NCBI GenBank assembly: GCA_943913905.1
Contig: CALTZZ010000001.1
Coordinates: forward strand, 1-64,000
Reading direction: 5' to 3'
Length of the DNA: 64,000 nucleotides
Origin: an uncultured Dermabacteraceae bacterium
GTDB taxonomy: Bacteria; Actinomycetota; Actinomycetes; Actinomycetales; Dermabacteraceae
Both the position numbers and the translations under genes were made by a program. The number at the start of each line of letters is the position of its first letter. Within the stretch, counting starts at the first letter, position 1. Below the pieces are notes generated by a model. It had not been told where the DNA came from and did no database searches. It worked only from the letters and a program-made list of their open reading frames with translations. Positions 35,904 through 43,673 of the stretch are shown here, piece by piece.

Positions 35904-37031
35904 TTACGGTGTTGGATCCTCGAGATATTCCAGGCCAAGGCCAGCGCCACCCATAAGAGTCAGGGTTCCGTTGGCCTCGCGATACCCGCCGTTCGGCACG
36001 TTGCGTGCGAACCATGCGGGTGAGTCCAGGTCGATCATCGTGACGGCGGGGTGTGCGAGTGCGAGGTGGGCAGCGGCCGTGATGGAGATTCGTGGCTCCA
36101 TCATGGCCCCCACCATGCATTCGATCCCTGCGTCGTGGGCGATCCTGGCAATGTCGAGGGCCGGTTGTAGCCCTCCCGTTTTCGCGAGCTTGATGTTGAA
36201 CAGATGTGCGGCCCCTGCATCGATGAGCTGGGCGGCGTCGGCGGGTGACCACAGCGATTCGTCGGCCATAATCGGAATCGGCGACTCGCGGGTGACGCGA
36301 GCGAGACCGTCAATGTCGCCCGCGGGAACGGGTTGTTCCACGAGGTCAATCGGTAGACCGTCGGCCGAGAGGCGCGCGATCAGCTCAACAGCCTCACCGG
36401 CGCTCCATCCCTGGTTCGCGTCGAGGCGGAGGCGCGCATCGGGCACGGCCTCCACAACAGCGGCGAGCCTTCGCCGGTCCTGCTCGGGGTCATTGCCAAG
36501 CTTGATCTTGAGAATCCGCACTCCCGTGGCGGCAGCATCGCGCGCACGGTCCGCCATCACTCGTGGGTCATCGAGGCTCACGGTCATGTCATTCGCAATG
36601 CCCGCACCCAGGTCCAGAGCTTCCCACGGACCAAACTGGGGCAATGCCGCAAGCAGCTCCCCCATCGAGACCCCGCGGGACCGCGCGACCGCATCGTGCA
36701 ATGCAACATCAGCGGCAGCCTTCGCACTCGTAGCCCCCGAAAGCGCATCCCCGATCGAGGAAGCAAGCGTAGAAAGGTCGCCGTCGGCCCCCTGGAGTGC
36801 TTTCGCCAGCGGACCATGCACGGCCTCCACGATGGTGGCAGCGCTCTCCCCCGTCACCTTGACGGTTTCCGCAGCGGACCCCTGGCCGACGGAAACTTCA
36901 CCGTCATCGCCACGAAGCTCGAGAGTGACGACCACATACTCCACATGGTCGGTGCGCCGCGCCGCCGTGATGAACGGCCTGGTCAGAGGCGAAGAATGGA
37001 CAGTGGCCTTGATCGATTCGACCCGCATCAC
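35904..37031 (-). CDS. ykfB: Dipeptide (L-Ala-D/L-Glu) epimerase, enolase superfamily
   Basis: The 375-residue protein converts L-Ala-D-Glu to L-Ala-L-Glu so that murein peptides can be digested. The enolase-superfamily residues are present: KIK (ILKIKLG, base Lys), DAN (metal Asp), EQP (Glu), ADES (Asp) and the second base in NIKLAKTGG. The C-terminal MVGAMMEPRISITAAAH is typical of the AE-epimerase branch. The GTG at 37031 overlaps the DUF819 stop; an ATG one codon in is equally possible. Adjacent NlpC/P60 and permease genes support the assignment. Confidence 0.9.
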   Translation of the reverse strand: MMRVESIKATVHSSPLTRPFITAARRTDHVEYVVVTLELRGDDGEVSVGQGSAAETVKVTGESAATIVEAVHGPLAKALQGADGDLSTLASSIGDALSGATSAKAAADVALHDAVARSRGVSMGELLAALPQFGPWEALDLGAGIANDMTVSLDDPRVMADRARDAAATGVRILKIKLGNDPEQDRRRLAAVVEAVPDARLRLDANQGWSAGEAVELIARLSADGLPIDLVEQPVPAGDIDGLARVTRESPIPIMADESLWSPADAAQLIDAGAAHLFNIKLAKTGGLQPALDIARIAHDAGIECMVGAMMEPRISITAAAHLALAHPAVTMIDLDSPAWFARNVPNGGYREANGTLTLMGGAGLGLEYLEDPTP

Positions 37032-38179
37032 AGCCCCGACATCAGTTGCGCGCCGGTGAGGCCCACCCAGGTGCCGAGCACGGCACCGATGAGCCCATAC
37101 AGGACGCCCACGGGAGCAAGAGTCTTGCTATATGCGGCGGCCACGACAGGCGCGGATGCCACACCACCGATGTTGGCCGTGGACGCGACCGCGATCGAGA
37201 ACAGTTCGGTCTTCGTGAGCTTCGCGTACGCGACCATGATGACGGCGTGAATCAGGAGCACAATGAGGCCCACGAGGAGGTAGACCGGGGCCTGGGTCAA
37301 GGCCGAGAAGTCGGAATCCGCCGCGATCGTGCCGATCACGATGAACAGCATGAGGGTCGCAACCTCGTCCGAACTCGCGATCTTGCCCAGCGGGGTCTGC
37401 GCCACGATCAGGCCCAGGACCGAAACAATGATGATGGTCCAGGCGCTCGCGTTCAGCACTTCGCCAACCTCGGGCAGAAGCTCACCGAGCCAGATCGAGA
37501 AGCATGCCACGGCGATGGAACCGAATGCCACTGTGGCGAGCGATTCGAGCGTGATCGGCTTCTTGTCTTCCGCCAGTTCCTCAATGTGGCGAGTGAGGTA
37601 GGAATCCTTCGCGCGGGTGAAGCGGTTGAAGCGGTCAGAGACGGCAACAGAGGAAAACATCGCCATGAGCCACAGTGAGTACACAATCGTGTCGGTAATG
37701 AGGGCGTAGCCGAAGAGAGATTCGGGTCCCTTCACGATCTCCTGCACGGCGACCATGTTCGCGCTGCCGCCGGTCCACGAACCGAGCAGTGCGCCAAGGG
37801 TCTTCCACGAGTCTTCACCAAGCGCCCCTTGGAACGGAATGTAGACGAGAACCATCGCGGCGAACAGCGACGCGGACGCTACAGCCATCGTGAGGAGCAG
37901 CTTGGGCCCCAGTTTGATGATTTGCCGTAAGTCGCAACCGAACAGGAACAAAAAGATCATTGCGGGCAGCGCAACGTCTTTGATCGATCCCATAGCCGCC
38001 CGGGTTTCGTCTGCTTCGCCGAATACGCCGAGCGAGTTGAGGGCCGCGCACACGAGGTACATGAGCACCATGCCGGGGACGTACTTGAAGAACTTCGAGC
38101 CTGTGGTGCGCTCGAGCACAATGAGGATGGCAGCGAGCCCTAAGAGGACTCCCACCATCACGAGGCCATCAGTAATCAC
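37028..38179 (-). CDS. DUF819-family membrane transporter
   Basis: This is a 383-residue integral membrane protein with about eleven helices, of the DUF819 (YjcL-like) family. The start GTG 38179 (ITDGLVMVGVLLGLA) follows AAAGGAG at a good distance; longer frames add 45 unrelated residues. A conserved GSWTGGSANMVAVQE segment lies near 140, and SIAVASTANIGGVASAPVVAAAY near 330; the paired broken-helix look resembles Na+-coupled carriers. It is the first gene of the salvage operon and overlaps the epimerase by 4 nt. I infer a murein tripeptide or dipeptide importer. This is not experimentally known for the family. Confidence 0.88.
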   Translation of the reverse strand: MITDGLVMVGVLLGLAAILIVLERTTGSKFFKYVPGMVLMYLVCAALNSLGVFGEADETRAAMGSIKDVALPAMIFLFLFGCDLRQIIKLGPKLLLTMAVASASLFAAMVLVYIPFQGALGEDSWKTLGALLGSWTGGSANMVAVQEIVKGPESLFGYALITDTIVYSLWLMAMFSSVAVSDRFNRFTRAKDSYLTRHIEELAEDKKPITLESLATVAFGSIAVACFSIWLGELLPEVGEVLNASAWTIIIVSVLGLIVAQTPLGKIASSDEVATLMLFIVIGTIAADSDFSALTQAPVYLLVGLIVLLIHAVIMVAYAKLTKTELFSIAVASTANIGGVASAPVVAAAYSKTLAPVGVLYGLIGAVLGTWVGLTGAQLMSGL

Positions 38180-38346
38180 GCTTGTCTCCTTTGAAAACAG
38201 TGCGGACAGGGGGAAAGGATGCACAAAGCGCAGGCACGTGCCCGCCCCTTGTATGTGAGGCGGCGCCCGTGTCTGCGCTTTGAATGGGTCCGGTACCGGT
38301 GAGGGTCCGGGCATTCGCCGGCGACCGGCGAGTATGACGTTGTGTG

Positions 38347-38715
38347 TTAGCGCCCCTGCTCGATGGCTCGAATCTCGCGGTACTTGGAGGCGGCATTACG
38401 CACGGAGGCGGACAACGCTCGCTGTGAGGAACCGTGGTATCTCGAATCGATCATGCGGAGCAGGGCGTCGGTGTCCAGAATCGAACGCTCTACGAGGAGG
38501 CTGCGCACGAAGTCGCGCGTGAGCGCGAGGGTTGCTGAACACTCTGCGTCCTGGATTGTGTGCGTTGCGGGGTCTACAACGAGCCCCACAAAGAACAATC
38601 CCCAGGTGTTGGTTATTGGGTTATTGGTGGGGGCTTTGGCTTCCCCGGTGAGGTAAATTGCCTCGTCGGAGATAGTGACCTCGCGGCCATTGTGACCTAA
38701 GTCCCACTGATTCAT
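38347..38715 (-). CDS. DUF3870-family protein
   Basis: The protein has 122 residues (from ATG 38715). It carries the ISDEAIYLTGEAKAP opening, LFFVGLVVDPATHTIQDAECSATLALTRDFVRSLL, and the ending SRYHGSSQRALSASVRNAASKYRE, the DUF3870 pattern. The function is unknown. It is 167 bp upstream of the DUF819 gene, same strand, and could be part of that unit. An alternative start at 38763 adds 16 residues (REQKKHVPWDTVTP). The ribosome-binding site is weak in both cases. Confidence 0.75.
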   Translation of the reverse strand: MNQWDLGHNGREVTISDEAIYLTGEAKAPTNNPITNTWGLFFVGLVVDPATHTIQDAECSATLALTRDFVRSLLVERSILDTDALLRMIDSRYHGSSQRALSASVRNAASKYREIRAIEQGR

Positions 38716-38777
38716 GGGTGTAACTGTATCCCACGGAACGTGTTTTTTCTGCTCCCGTTCCACGCGCTGAACACCCG

Positions 38778-38850
38778 TATAACCCCATCGGGGCGAGTGC
38801 TATTCGCCACGAAGGGGGCCTACACCCCTTTCTTCGTGGTTTATTTTTCT
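38778..38850 (+). promoter_or_regulatory. Promoter-like site plus terminator hairpin upstream of doxX
   Basis: A TATAAC hexamer (38778-38783) may be a -10 element. Downstream, CCACGAA (38807-38813) pairs with TTCGTGG (38832-38838) with an inner GGGGG/CCCC stem, followed by TTTATTTTTCT. There is no gene upstream on this strand to terminate. It could be an attenuator for doxX. Confidence 0.45.
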
Positions 38851-38903
38851 ACTACTTTGGCAGCTCGTGACCGCACGCATTCACGCTCCACGGAAGGACC
38901 CCC

Positions 38904-39404
38904 ATGGCAGTCGCCACCGCATACCGCCACTCGATTCTTCGCGATCTTGGACTCCTGCTCGCACGCGTAGCCATCGGCGCCATCTTCATCGCACACGGCT
39001 CCCAGAAAATCTGGGAGTGGACACTCGGCGGCACTGCCCAGAGCTTTGCAGACATGGGAGTTCCCTTCTCCTCCATCGCGGGCCCCGCCGTCGCCATCCT
39101 CGAATTCGCAGGCGGCATTGTGCTCATCCTGGGCACCTTCACCCCCTGGGTAGGAATCGCCCTCGCCATCAACATGGCCGTCGCCGCATTCATCGCGCAC
39201 GTTCCGAACGGGGTCTTCGCCGATAACGGCGGCTGGGAGCTCGTCGGAGCACTCGGTGCCGCTGCCCTGGCCCTCGCGGCCGCTGGCGCTGGCCGCATCT
39301 CCCTCGACTACCTCGCATGGGGCCGACGCCGCGACAAGCGCGCCCGTGCCGAAGCGTCCTCGGACGGACGCCGTCGTGCCGAAGACGGCTCAGTCGCCGC
39401 CTAA
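38904..39404 (+). CDS. DoxX-family membrane protein
   Basis: The protein has 166 residues and four membrane helices. LLLARVAIGAIFIAHGSQKIWEWTLGG is the DoxX signature, followed by a FLEFAGGIVLILGTFTPW-like second block (AILEFAGGIVLILG) and ALAINMAVAAFIAH. DoxX proteins are linked to redox or oxidative-stress control at the membrane. A 40-residue charged tail (RRRDKRARAEASSDGRRR) extends past the last helix. The leader carries a terminator-like hairpin. A strong terminator follows at 39428. Confidence 0.9.
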   Translation: MAVATAYRHSILRDLGLLLARVAIGAIFIAHGSQKIWEWTLGGTAQSFADMGVPFSSIAGPAVAILEFAGGIVLILGTFTPWVGIALAINMAVAAFIAHVPNGVFADNGGWELVGALGAAALALAAAGAGRISLDYLAWGRRRDKRARAEASSDGRRRAEDGSVAA

Positions 39405-39427
39405 CCCGACGCTTCATCACCACCAAG

Positions 39428-39467
39428 AAGGGCGGCCCCACACACCATGTGCGGGGCCGCCCTTTTT
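39428..39467 (+). terminator. Strong intrinsic terminator
   Basis: AAGGGCGGCCCC (39428-39439) pairs with GGGGCCGCCCTT (39453-39464), followed by TTT. It ends the doxX transcript. Confidence 0.92.
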
Positions 39468-39732
39468 GCTGCTGCCGGTCGCAATTGCCACCAGCTCCGC
39501 TTGGCCGACTTACCCGGCTCCCGGAGGTCGCTCCGACCACTCCCCTACCCGGCACCTTTATCCGCTGGCCCCGACCAACACCCCGTATCGGGTCACCACC
39601 TGCTGACCCCGGCCACCGCTCACCTGCCCCACGCCTCCTCCCACTTGCCCTCGCTCCCGCAGCCCCGCGACAATGGAGGTAGGAGCTGGGCAATGGATGC
39701 GTCGGCTCACACCGACGTGAGGAGCAACAAGA
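39468..39732. other. Non-coding stretch between doxX and the membrane-anchored protein
   Basis: No credible gene was seen. A small hairpin GTCGG-N6-CCGAC at 39701-39716 lies just before the GTG start at 39733. The stretch is pyrimidine-rich on the plus strand. Confidence 0.5.
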
Positions 39733-40476
39733 GTGACATCGGCATACCCCGCGCCGCAGCAGCCGGCATCCCATCCAAGCCCCGCGAAACCCGGCCGACC
39801 ACGGTGGGTCCTCCCCACGATCCTCGGTTGCGGATGCCTCACCCTCCTCATCGTCGTCGCGGTCATCGTCGCGCTCGTCATGTGGCTCATGTCCACAGAC
39901 CAGTTCACGCCCGGCGTTCAAGCGGAAACACAGCGCCTCACCTTCACCATCCCGGAGAGATGGGAAGAAGGAGACATCTCCCACGTCACCAGTGTTCGCG
40001 GCGACGGCTACACGATCCACGAACAAAAACTATGGGAATGGAACGAAAACGCCGACGACCCTATGGCCCGCGAGATCGCCAACTATCAGTTCTACGGCCA
40101 AGACCCACAACCGCGAACCACGAAAGCCAGCGAATCCGCGATTGACCAAGCAATCGACGAGGGCATCAAGAATGTCTCCAACGCTTCGGAGCAGGAACTC
40201 CTCTCAACCCTGAGCACACAGGGGCACGGCTGCTTTTCAGATGCCCGAATAGTGGGAGACGTGACCCGCATCGACAACGACGACCTGACCGGCCTCATGT
40301 TCACGTTCGACTGCGTGGGCTCCCAAACAGGGCAACTCGGAATCCGCGGCGTTTACGGGCAGTACCTCGACGAATACGGCGACCGGCACCTCATCACAGT
40401 CACCACCGACACCGAGAACTTCAAAAAGAAAGAAGACGAGTTCCGTGCCGTGGTGAAAGAGATCGAAGTGAAGTAG
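39733..40476 (+). CDS. Membrane-anchored protein of unknown function
   Basis: The protein has 247 residues. A Pro/Ala-rich cytoplasmic N-terminus precedes one TM helix (about 30-53, ILGCGCLTLLIVVAVIVALVMWLM). The extracytoplasmic domain of about 190 residues starts QRLTFTIPERWEEGD and has two cysteines (GHGCFSD and FDCVG) that could form a disulfide. It ends in VVKEIEVK. The start is GTG 39733, with GGAG (39721-39724). The layout matches actinobacterial DUF4878/LppM-like stand-alone sensors only loosely. No function is assigned. A terminator lies just after. Confidence 0.75.
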   Translation: MTSAYPAPQQPASHPSPAKPGRPRWVLPTILGCGCLTLLIVVAVIVALVMWLMSTDQFTPGVQAETQRLTFTIPERWEEGDISHVTSVRGDGYTIHEQKLWEWNENADDPMAREIANYQFYGQDPQPRTTKASESAIDQAIDEGIKNVSNASEQELLSTLSTQGHGCFSDARIVGDVTRIDNDDLTGLMFTFDCVGSQTGQLGIRGVYGQYLDEYGDRHLITVTTDTENFKKKEDEFRAVVKEIEVK

Positions 40477-40496
40477 CCGCCATCGACACCAACACA

Positions 40497-40537
40497 GATG
40501 CACCGGCCCCGACCGAGCGAGAAACCGGTGCATCTTT
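40497..40537. terminator. Intrinsic terminator between convergent genes
   Basis: GATGCACCGG (40497-40506) pairs with CCGGTGCATC (40525-40534), followed by TTTG. It lies between the membrane-anchored protein and the metallophosphoesterase, whose stops face each other. Confidence 0.85.
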
Positions 40538-40600
40538 GCGTGTATTCAGGTGCGGCATTCGGCGCAGAGCGTTCGACGCCCTGAGCCGGCCGCGCGGGGA

Positions 40601-42283
40601 TTACTCCACGCGCAGCGCCTCAGTGCTGAACGCCGTTGTGCGCCCGTGGAACTGGACGGGGAGGCGCAGGTCATCCTCGTGGCCGTCATAGCGCTTCTTC
40701 GTGTCGTATTCGGAGGCCCCGAAGTCATCGAGGTGAGCGGAATACGTGTCGATCGCTACCTCGCCCTTGTCCAGGTCAAACTGCAGGAGGCGGAAGAAGC
40801 TCGCACCGAAGCGCAGACGCCACTCGGGTGAATACCAGCTGATCTCATCCAGGCCGAGCTCTTCGGCACTTACTTTGTAGAACTGGTAGTCGGCAAGCAG
40901 CTCCGTCACGTTATTGCCCGGTTCGCCCACGTCCTTGCGCACGCCAACACTCACGCCGTGTTCGTGACCGGAGAGGACCAGAGCCACGTTCGGGCTGCGC
41001 TCCAGGATGCGGTCGTTGATCATCTGGCCGTCGTGGGAGAACTCTCCGCCGCGTCCGTCGGGCTGATCGCTGGGCTTGCGGTGGGCATGAGTAAGAACGA
41101 TCGCGTTGCGGGTGGAGTACTGGTCGAGCACGCGTGCCGCCCAGTCCGCCTCTTCCTGCGTGACGTCGTAGGAAAGATTGACCGTGATGGAGTCTTGGCC
41201 GCCTGCGGTGAAAAGTGTGTAGCTGTTCTGGTTATCGCCCGGCTTCCACGCGTGATAATCCGCCCCCGCGGCCTTCCACGAATCGGAATCGTCGAGCTTT
41301 TCGTAGCGCTCCGGCCCGAAGGTCTGGTTGTAGAGGCTGTCCGGGCCCACGTCCCGGCCTGAACGATTGTCGTGATTGCCCGCCACTACCGCGTGCGGAA
41401 TACCGGTGTCTTCCAGCTTCTTCTGCGCCTGGTCGGCGAACGCGAACTCCTTCTCCGCAGTCCGACGAACAACATTAACTTCGTGCCAGTTCTCAATAAT
41501 GTCGCCGGTGTGCGCCACAAACTGGATGTTCCGCTTGTCCTTATTTTCGGCAATCCACCGGTACGTGTCGGTGTACGCGTTCGCCCACACCTTCCGTTCG
41601 GCGGCATTCGGCTTATGGGTGGCCCCCTCGGTCAAATACTGGGTGTCCGTGAGGTGCACGAGCGAGAAGTCATATTCCGACGGATCTTCGAAGGAATCCT
41701 TCACGGGAGCACGGAGATCATCCGCGAAGGGGTCGGTGCCCAGCACGATGACCTTGGCCTTCCCGTCCACATTGTTCTGCTCCTTAAGGGCGCCTTCCAC
41801 GCGAATAGTGCGGTCAGCCTCTCCCCTGCTCGACCCCAGCACCTCGTATCGGTCGGTATCGGTGTTGTACGCGAGCAGCTGCACTTCGCGCGACGGATCC
41901 ACGCGCCCGCTCCACACGGCCTTCTGCCCCGCACCGTCGAATCGAAGTTCCGTCGAGAGCGCCGGCATCTGCTCACTTGCGTCGGTGTCGAACATGGCAC
42001 CATCGCCTGGCTTGAGCGGGTCTTTCACAGGCGCCGCGTCGCTCACCTGAATGTCTCCGCGCAGGCCGTCCTCGGCCGTAAACTCCTTCGCCGGAATCCA
42101 GCCGTGTACCGCACCCGCAGCCTGTGTCTTGGCAGCATTCACCGGGGCCGACGGCAGCGGACCGCCCGCCGTTGCCGGAACCAGAGGGCACAGCGATACC
42201 CCAATCGCTGCCGCGAGCGACATCGAGAGAGCAGCACGGTTAAGGAGAGAACGGTGAACGGGCTGATGTGAAGACTGAAGCAC
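40601..42283 (-). CDS. Secreted metallophosphoesterase
   Basis: The protein has 560 residues and an N-terminal signal peptide (about 1-40). A beta-rich domain to residue 210 precedes the calcineurin-like phosphoesterase core. The metal-site motifs are HLTDTQY, GDIIENW, GNHDN, THAH and GHEHG. The first motif has DTQ in place of DxH, a known variant in secreted phosphodiesterases. It probably frees phosphate from organic phosphoesters outside the cell. The GTG at 42283 follows AGGAG. A five-unit PHO-box-like array upstream (42409-42463) fits phosphate-starvation control. Confidence 0.9.
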   Translation of the reverse strand: MLQSSHQPVHRSLLNRAALSMSLAAAIGVSLCPLVPATAGGPLPSAPVNAAKTQAAGAVHGWIPAKEFTAEDGLRGDIQVSDAAPVKDPLKPGDGAMFDTDASEQMPALSTELRFDGAGQKAVWSGRVDPSREVQLLAYNTDTDRYEVLGSSRGEADRTIRVEGALKEQNNVDGKAKVIVLGTDPFADDLRAPVKDSFEDPSEYDFSLVHLTDTQYLTEGATHKPNAAERKVWANAYTDTYRWIAENKDKRNIQFVAHTGDIIENWHEVNVVRRTAEKEFAFADQAQKKLEDTGIPHAVVAGNHDNRSGRDVGPDSLYNQTFGPERYEKLDDSDSWKAAGADYHAWKPGDNQNSYTLFTAGGQDSITVNLSYDVTQEEADWAARVLDQYSTRNAIVLTHAHRKPSDQPDGRGGEFSHDGQMINDRILERSPNVALVLSGHEHGVSVGVRKDVGEPGNNVTELLADYQFYKVSAEELGLDEISWYSPEWRLRFGASFFRLLQFDLDKGEVAIDTYSAHLDDFGASEYDTKKRYDGHEDDLRLPVQFHGRTTAFSTEALRVE

Positions 42284-42408
42284 GGCAACAAACTCCTGTG
42301 GTGCGAAGGCGACAACGCCGACGCCACTCCCGCACCCGTGCGGTCATTCGCCCCGGCGATCCCGCCCAGAACGCGCGGGACTCCACCACCGTGCCAACCA
42401 CCGTCAAG

Positions 42409-42463
42409 CACCAGGTTACGAACGGTGAATTTCTGGAGAACTATCGAGTTACGAACTGGTAAC
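42409..42463 (-). promoter_or_regulatory. Five-unit PHO-box-like direct repeat array
   Basis: Read on the minus strand from 42463, five 11-nt units follow without gaps: GTTACCAGTTC, GTAACTCGATA, GTTCTCCAGAA, ATTCACCGTTC and GTAACCTGGTG. They resemble the GTTCACC-type 11-nt repeats bound by actinobacterial PhoP. The array lies 126-180 bp upstream of the metallophosphoesterase start. Confidence 0.6.
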
Positions 42464-42477
42464 GCGAAGCCTCATAC

Positions 42478-42810
42478 TCACGCAAAGTTCACGAGCAGCA
42501 CAAACGCAAGAGTTCCGGCCCCCACGCTCAGCAGCGTCCGTCGGCCCCCAAGAAGGTGCACCACGACCGTGACCGCGCTCGCGATAAGCGCATGCGGGAG
42601 AGCGCCGGGGTACGACGTGACGGCACCACGGAACGTGGAAAGCGCCAGGATGACGAGGATGCCGGCGGGCATCCACACGGCCATGGCCTGCACCGCAACC
42701 GAGCGCCGCAACGGCTCCAAAATGGCAAACGGGACCGCTCGCAGCGCGAACGTGATCACGCCCGCAACGATAAGGGCCGCGAACATGTAGCCGAGTGATA
42801 CGTCAGGCAC
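42478..42810 (-). CDS. azlD: AzlD-family branched-chain amino acid exporter small subunit
   Basis: The protein has 110 residues and four hydrophobic segments. MFAALIVAGVITFALRAVPF near the start, LEPLRRSVAVQAMAVWMPAGILVILAL in the middle, and LGGRRTLLSVGAGTLAFVLLV at the end are the AzlD pattern. It partners AzlC for export of branched-chain amino acids, as in BrnFE. It overlaps azlC by 8 nt, so the subunits are probably made together. The array for the downstream metallophosphoesterase begins just after its stop. Confidence 0.93.
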   Translation of the reverse strand: MPDVSLGYMFAALIVAGVITFALRAVPFAILEPLRRSVAVQAMAVWMPAGILVILALSTFRGAVTSYPGALPHALIASAVTVVVHLLGGRRTLLSVGAGTLAFVLLVNFA

Positions 42811-43528
42811 CGTCGGCCTCCTTGTCTGGCGCTGCCTCGCCGGGGAGCGGACGCGTGAGGCGGGCCGTCACCCCGTACCGGATGGCGAGGGCAACCATGA
42901 AGCCACACATTCCTACGAAGAGCGCCTGGCCCGGCACAACGTAGAGCGCAATAGCGAAACTCACCACGCCCAGCAGCAGGGATGGCAGTTGTGCCTTCGT
43001 GCGGCAGGCATCGAGCGCGAGCGTAATAAACAGTGCACACAGCGCGAAGTCCAAGCCACGGATCTGACCGGGGATCACGAGCGAAAACGCCACCCCGATC
43101 AAGCCGCCGCCCACCCAGTACACCTGGAGCGCCGCCTGCATCGCGATGATCCGTCGCGTGTTCCACCCCGACGGATGCGCCGCCGTGACCGCGAAAATCT
43201 CGTCGGTCAGCGAATACATCGAATACAGCTTCAGCAGCCGCCCCTTCACCAGGTGCAGCGGGAACGAAAACGCGTAAAACACGTGACGGAAGTTCACGAG
43301 GAGGGTGGTGAGGGCGATGGTGGCGAGCGGCGTTGAAGCGGTAATCAAACCAATGAGCAGCAGCTCGAGCGATCCCGCATACGCGAACGTGGACAGGGCA
43401 GGAGCCATCCACCACGGCAGCCCCGACTGCACCACAAGCAAACCGAAAGCGGTCCCCATGGGGACCATGCCGAGGCATGCGGCAAGCGACTGCCGCATCC
43501 CAAACGCCACATCATCCCAAAACGTCAC
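42803..43528 (-). CDS. azlC: AzlC-family branched-chain amino acid exporter large subunit
   Basis: The protein has 241 residues and about six membrane helices. ACLGMVPMGTAFGLLVVQSGLPWWMAPALSTFAYAGSLELLLIGL and NFRHVFYAFSFPLHL are the AzlC hallmarks. The start ATG opens TFWDDVAFGMRQSL. The last 20 residues are charged. It is divergent from the BCCT gene, with 145 bp between. With azlD it makes a complete exporter that relieves excess isoleucine, leucine, valine or methionine. The usual Lrp-type regulator is not in this window. Confidence 0.95.
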   Translation of the reverse strand: MTFWDDVAFGMRQSLAACLGMVPMGTAFGLLVVQSGLPWWMAPALSTFAYAGSLELLLIGLITASTPLATIALTTLLVNFRHVFYAFSFPLHLVKGRLLKLYSMYSLTDEIFAVTAAHPSGWNTRRIIAMQAALQVYWVGGGLIGVAFSLVIPGQIRGLDFALCALFITLALDACRTKAQLPSLLLGVVSFAIALYVVPGQALFVGMCGFMVALAIRYGVTARLTRPLPGEAAPDKEADGA

Positions 43529-43673
43529 GGACCTATTTTTCCAAAGGCGCCGCGACCAGGCGATTCAGCCTCAGGACTCCTGCCCGAAACTGCGGACCCC
43601 GACTGATGGTGCAGGTAGAACCGTGTTTGTGTACCGTAGCGAAGACCCCGCACTCTCAACCCCCGGGAGAACG

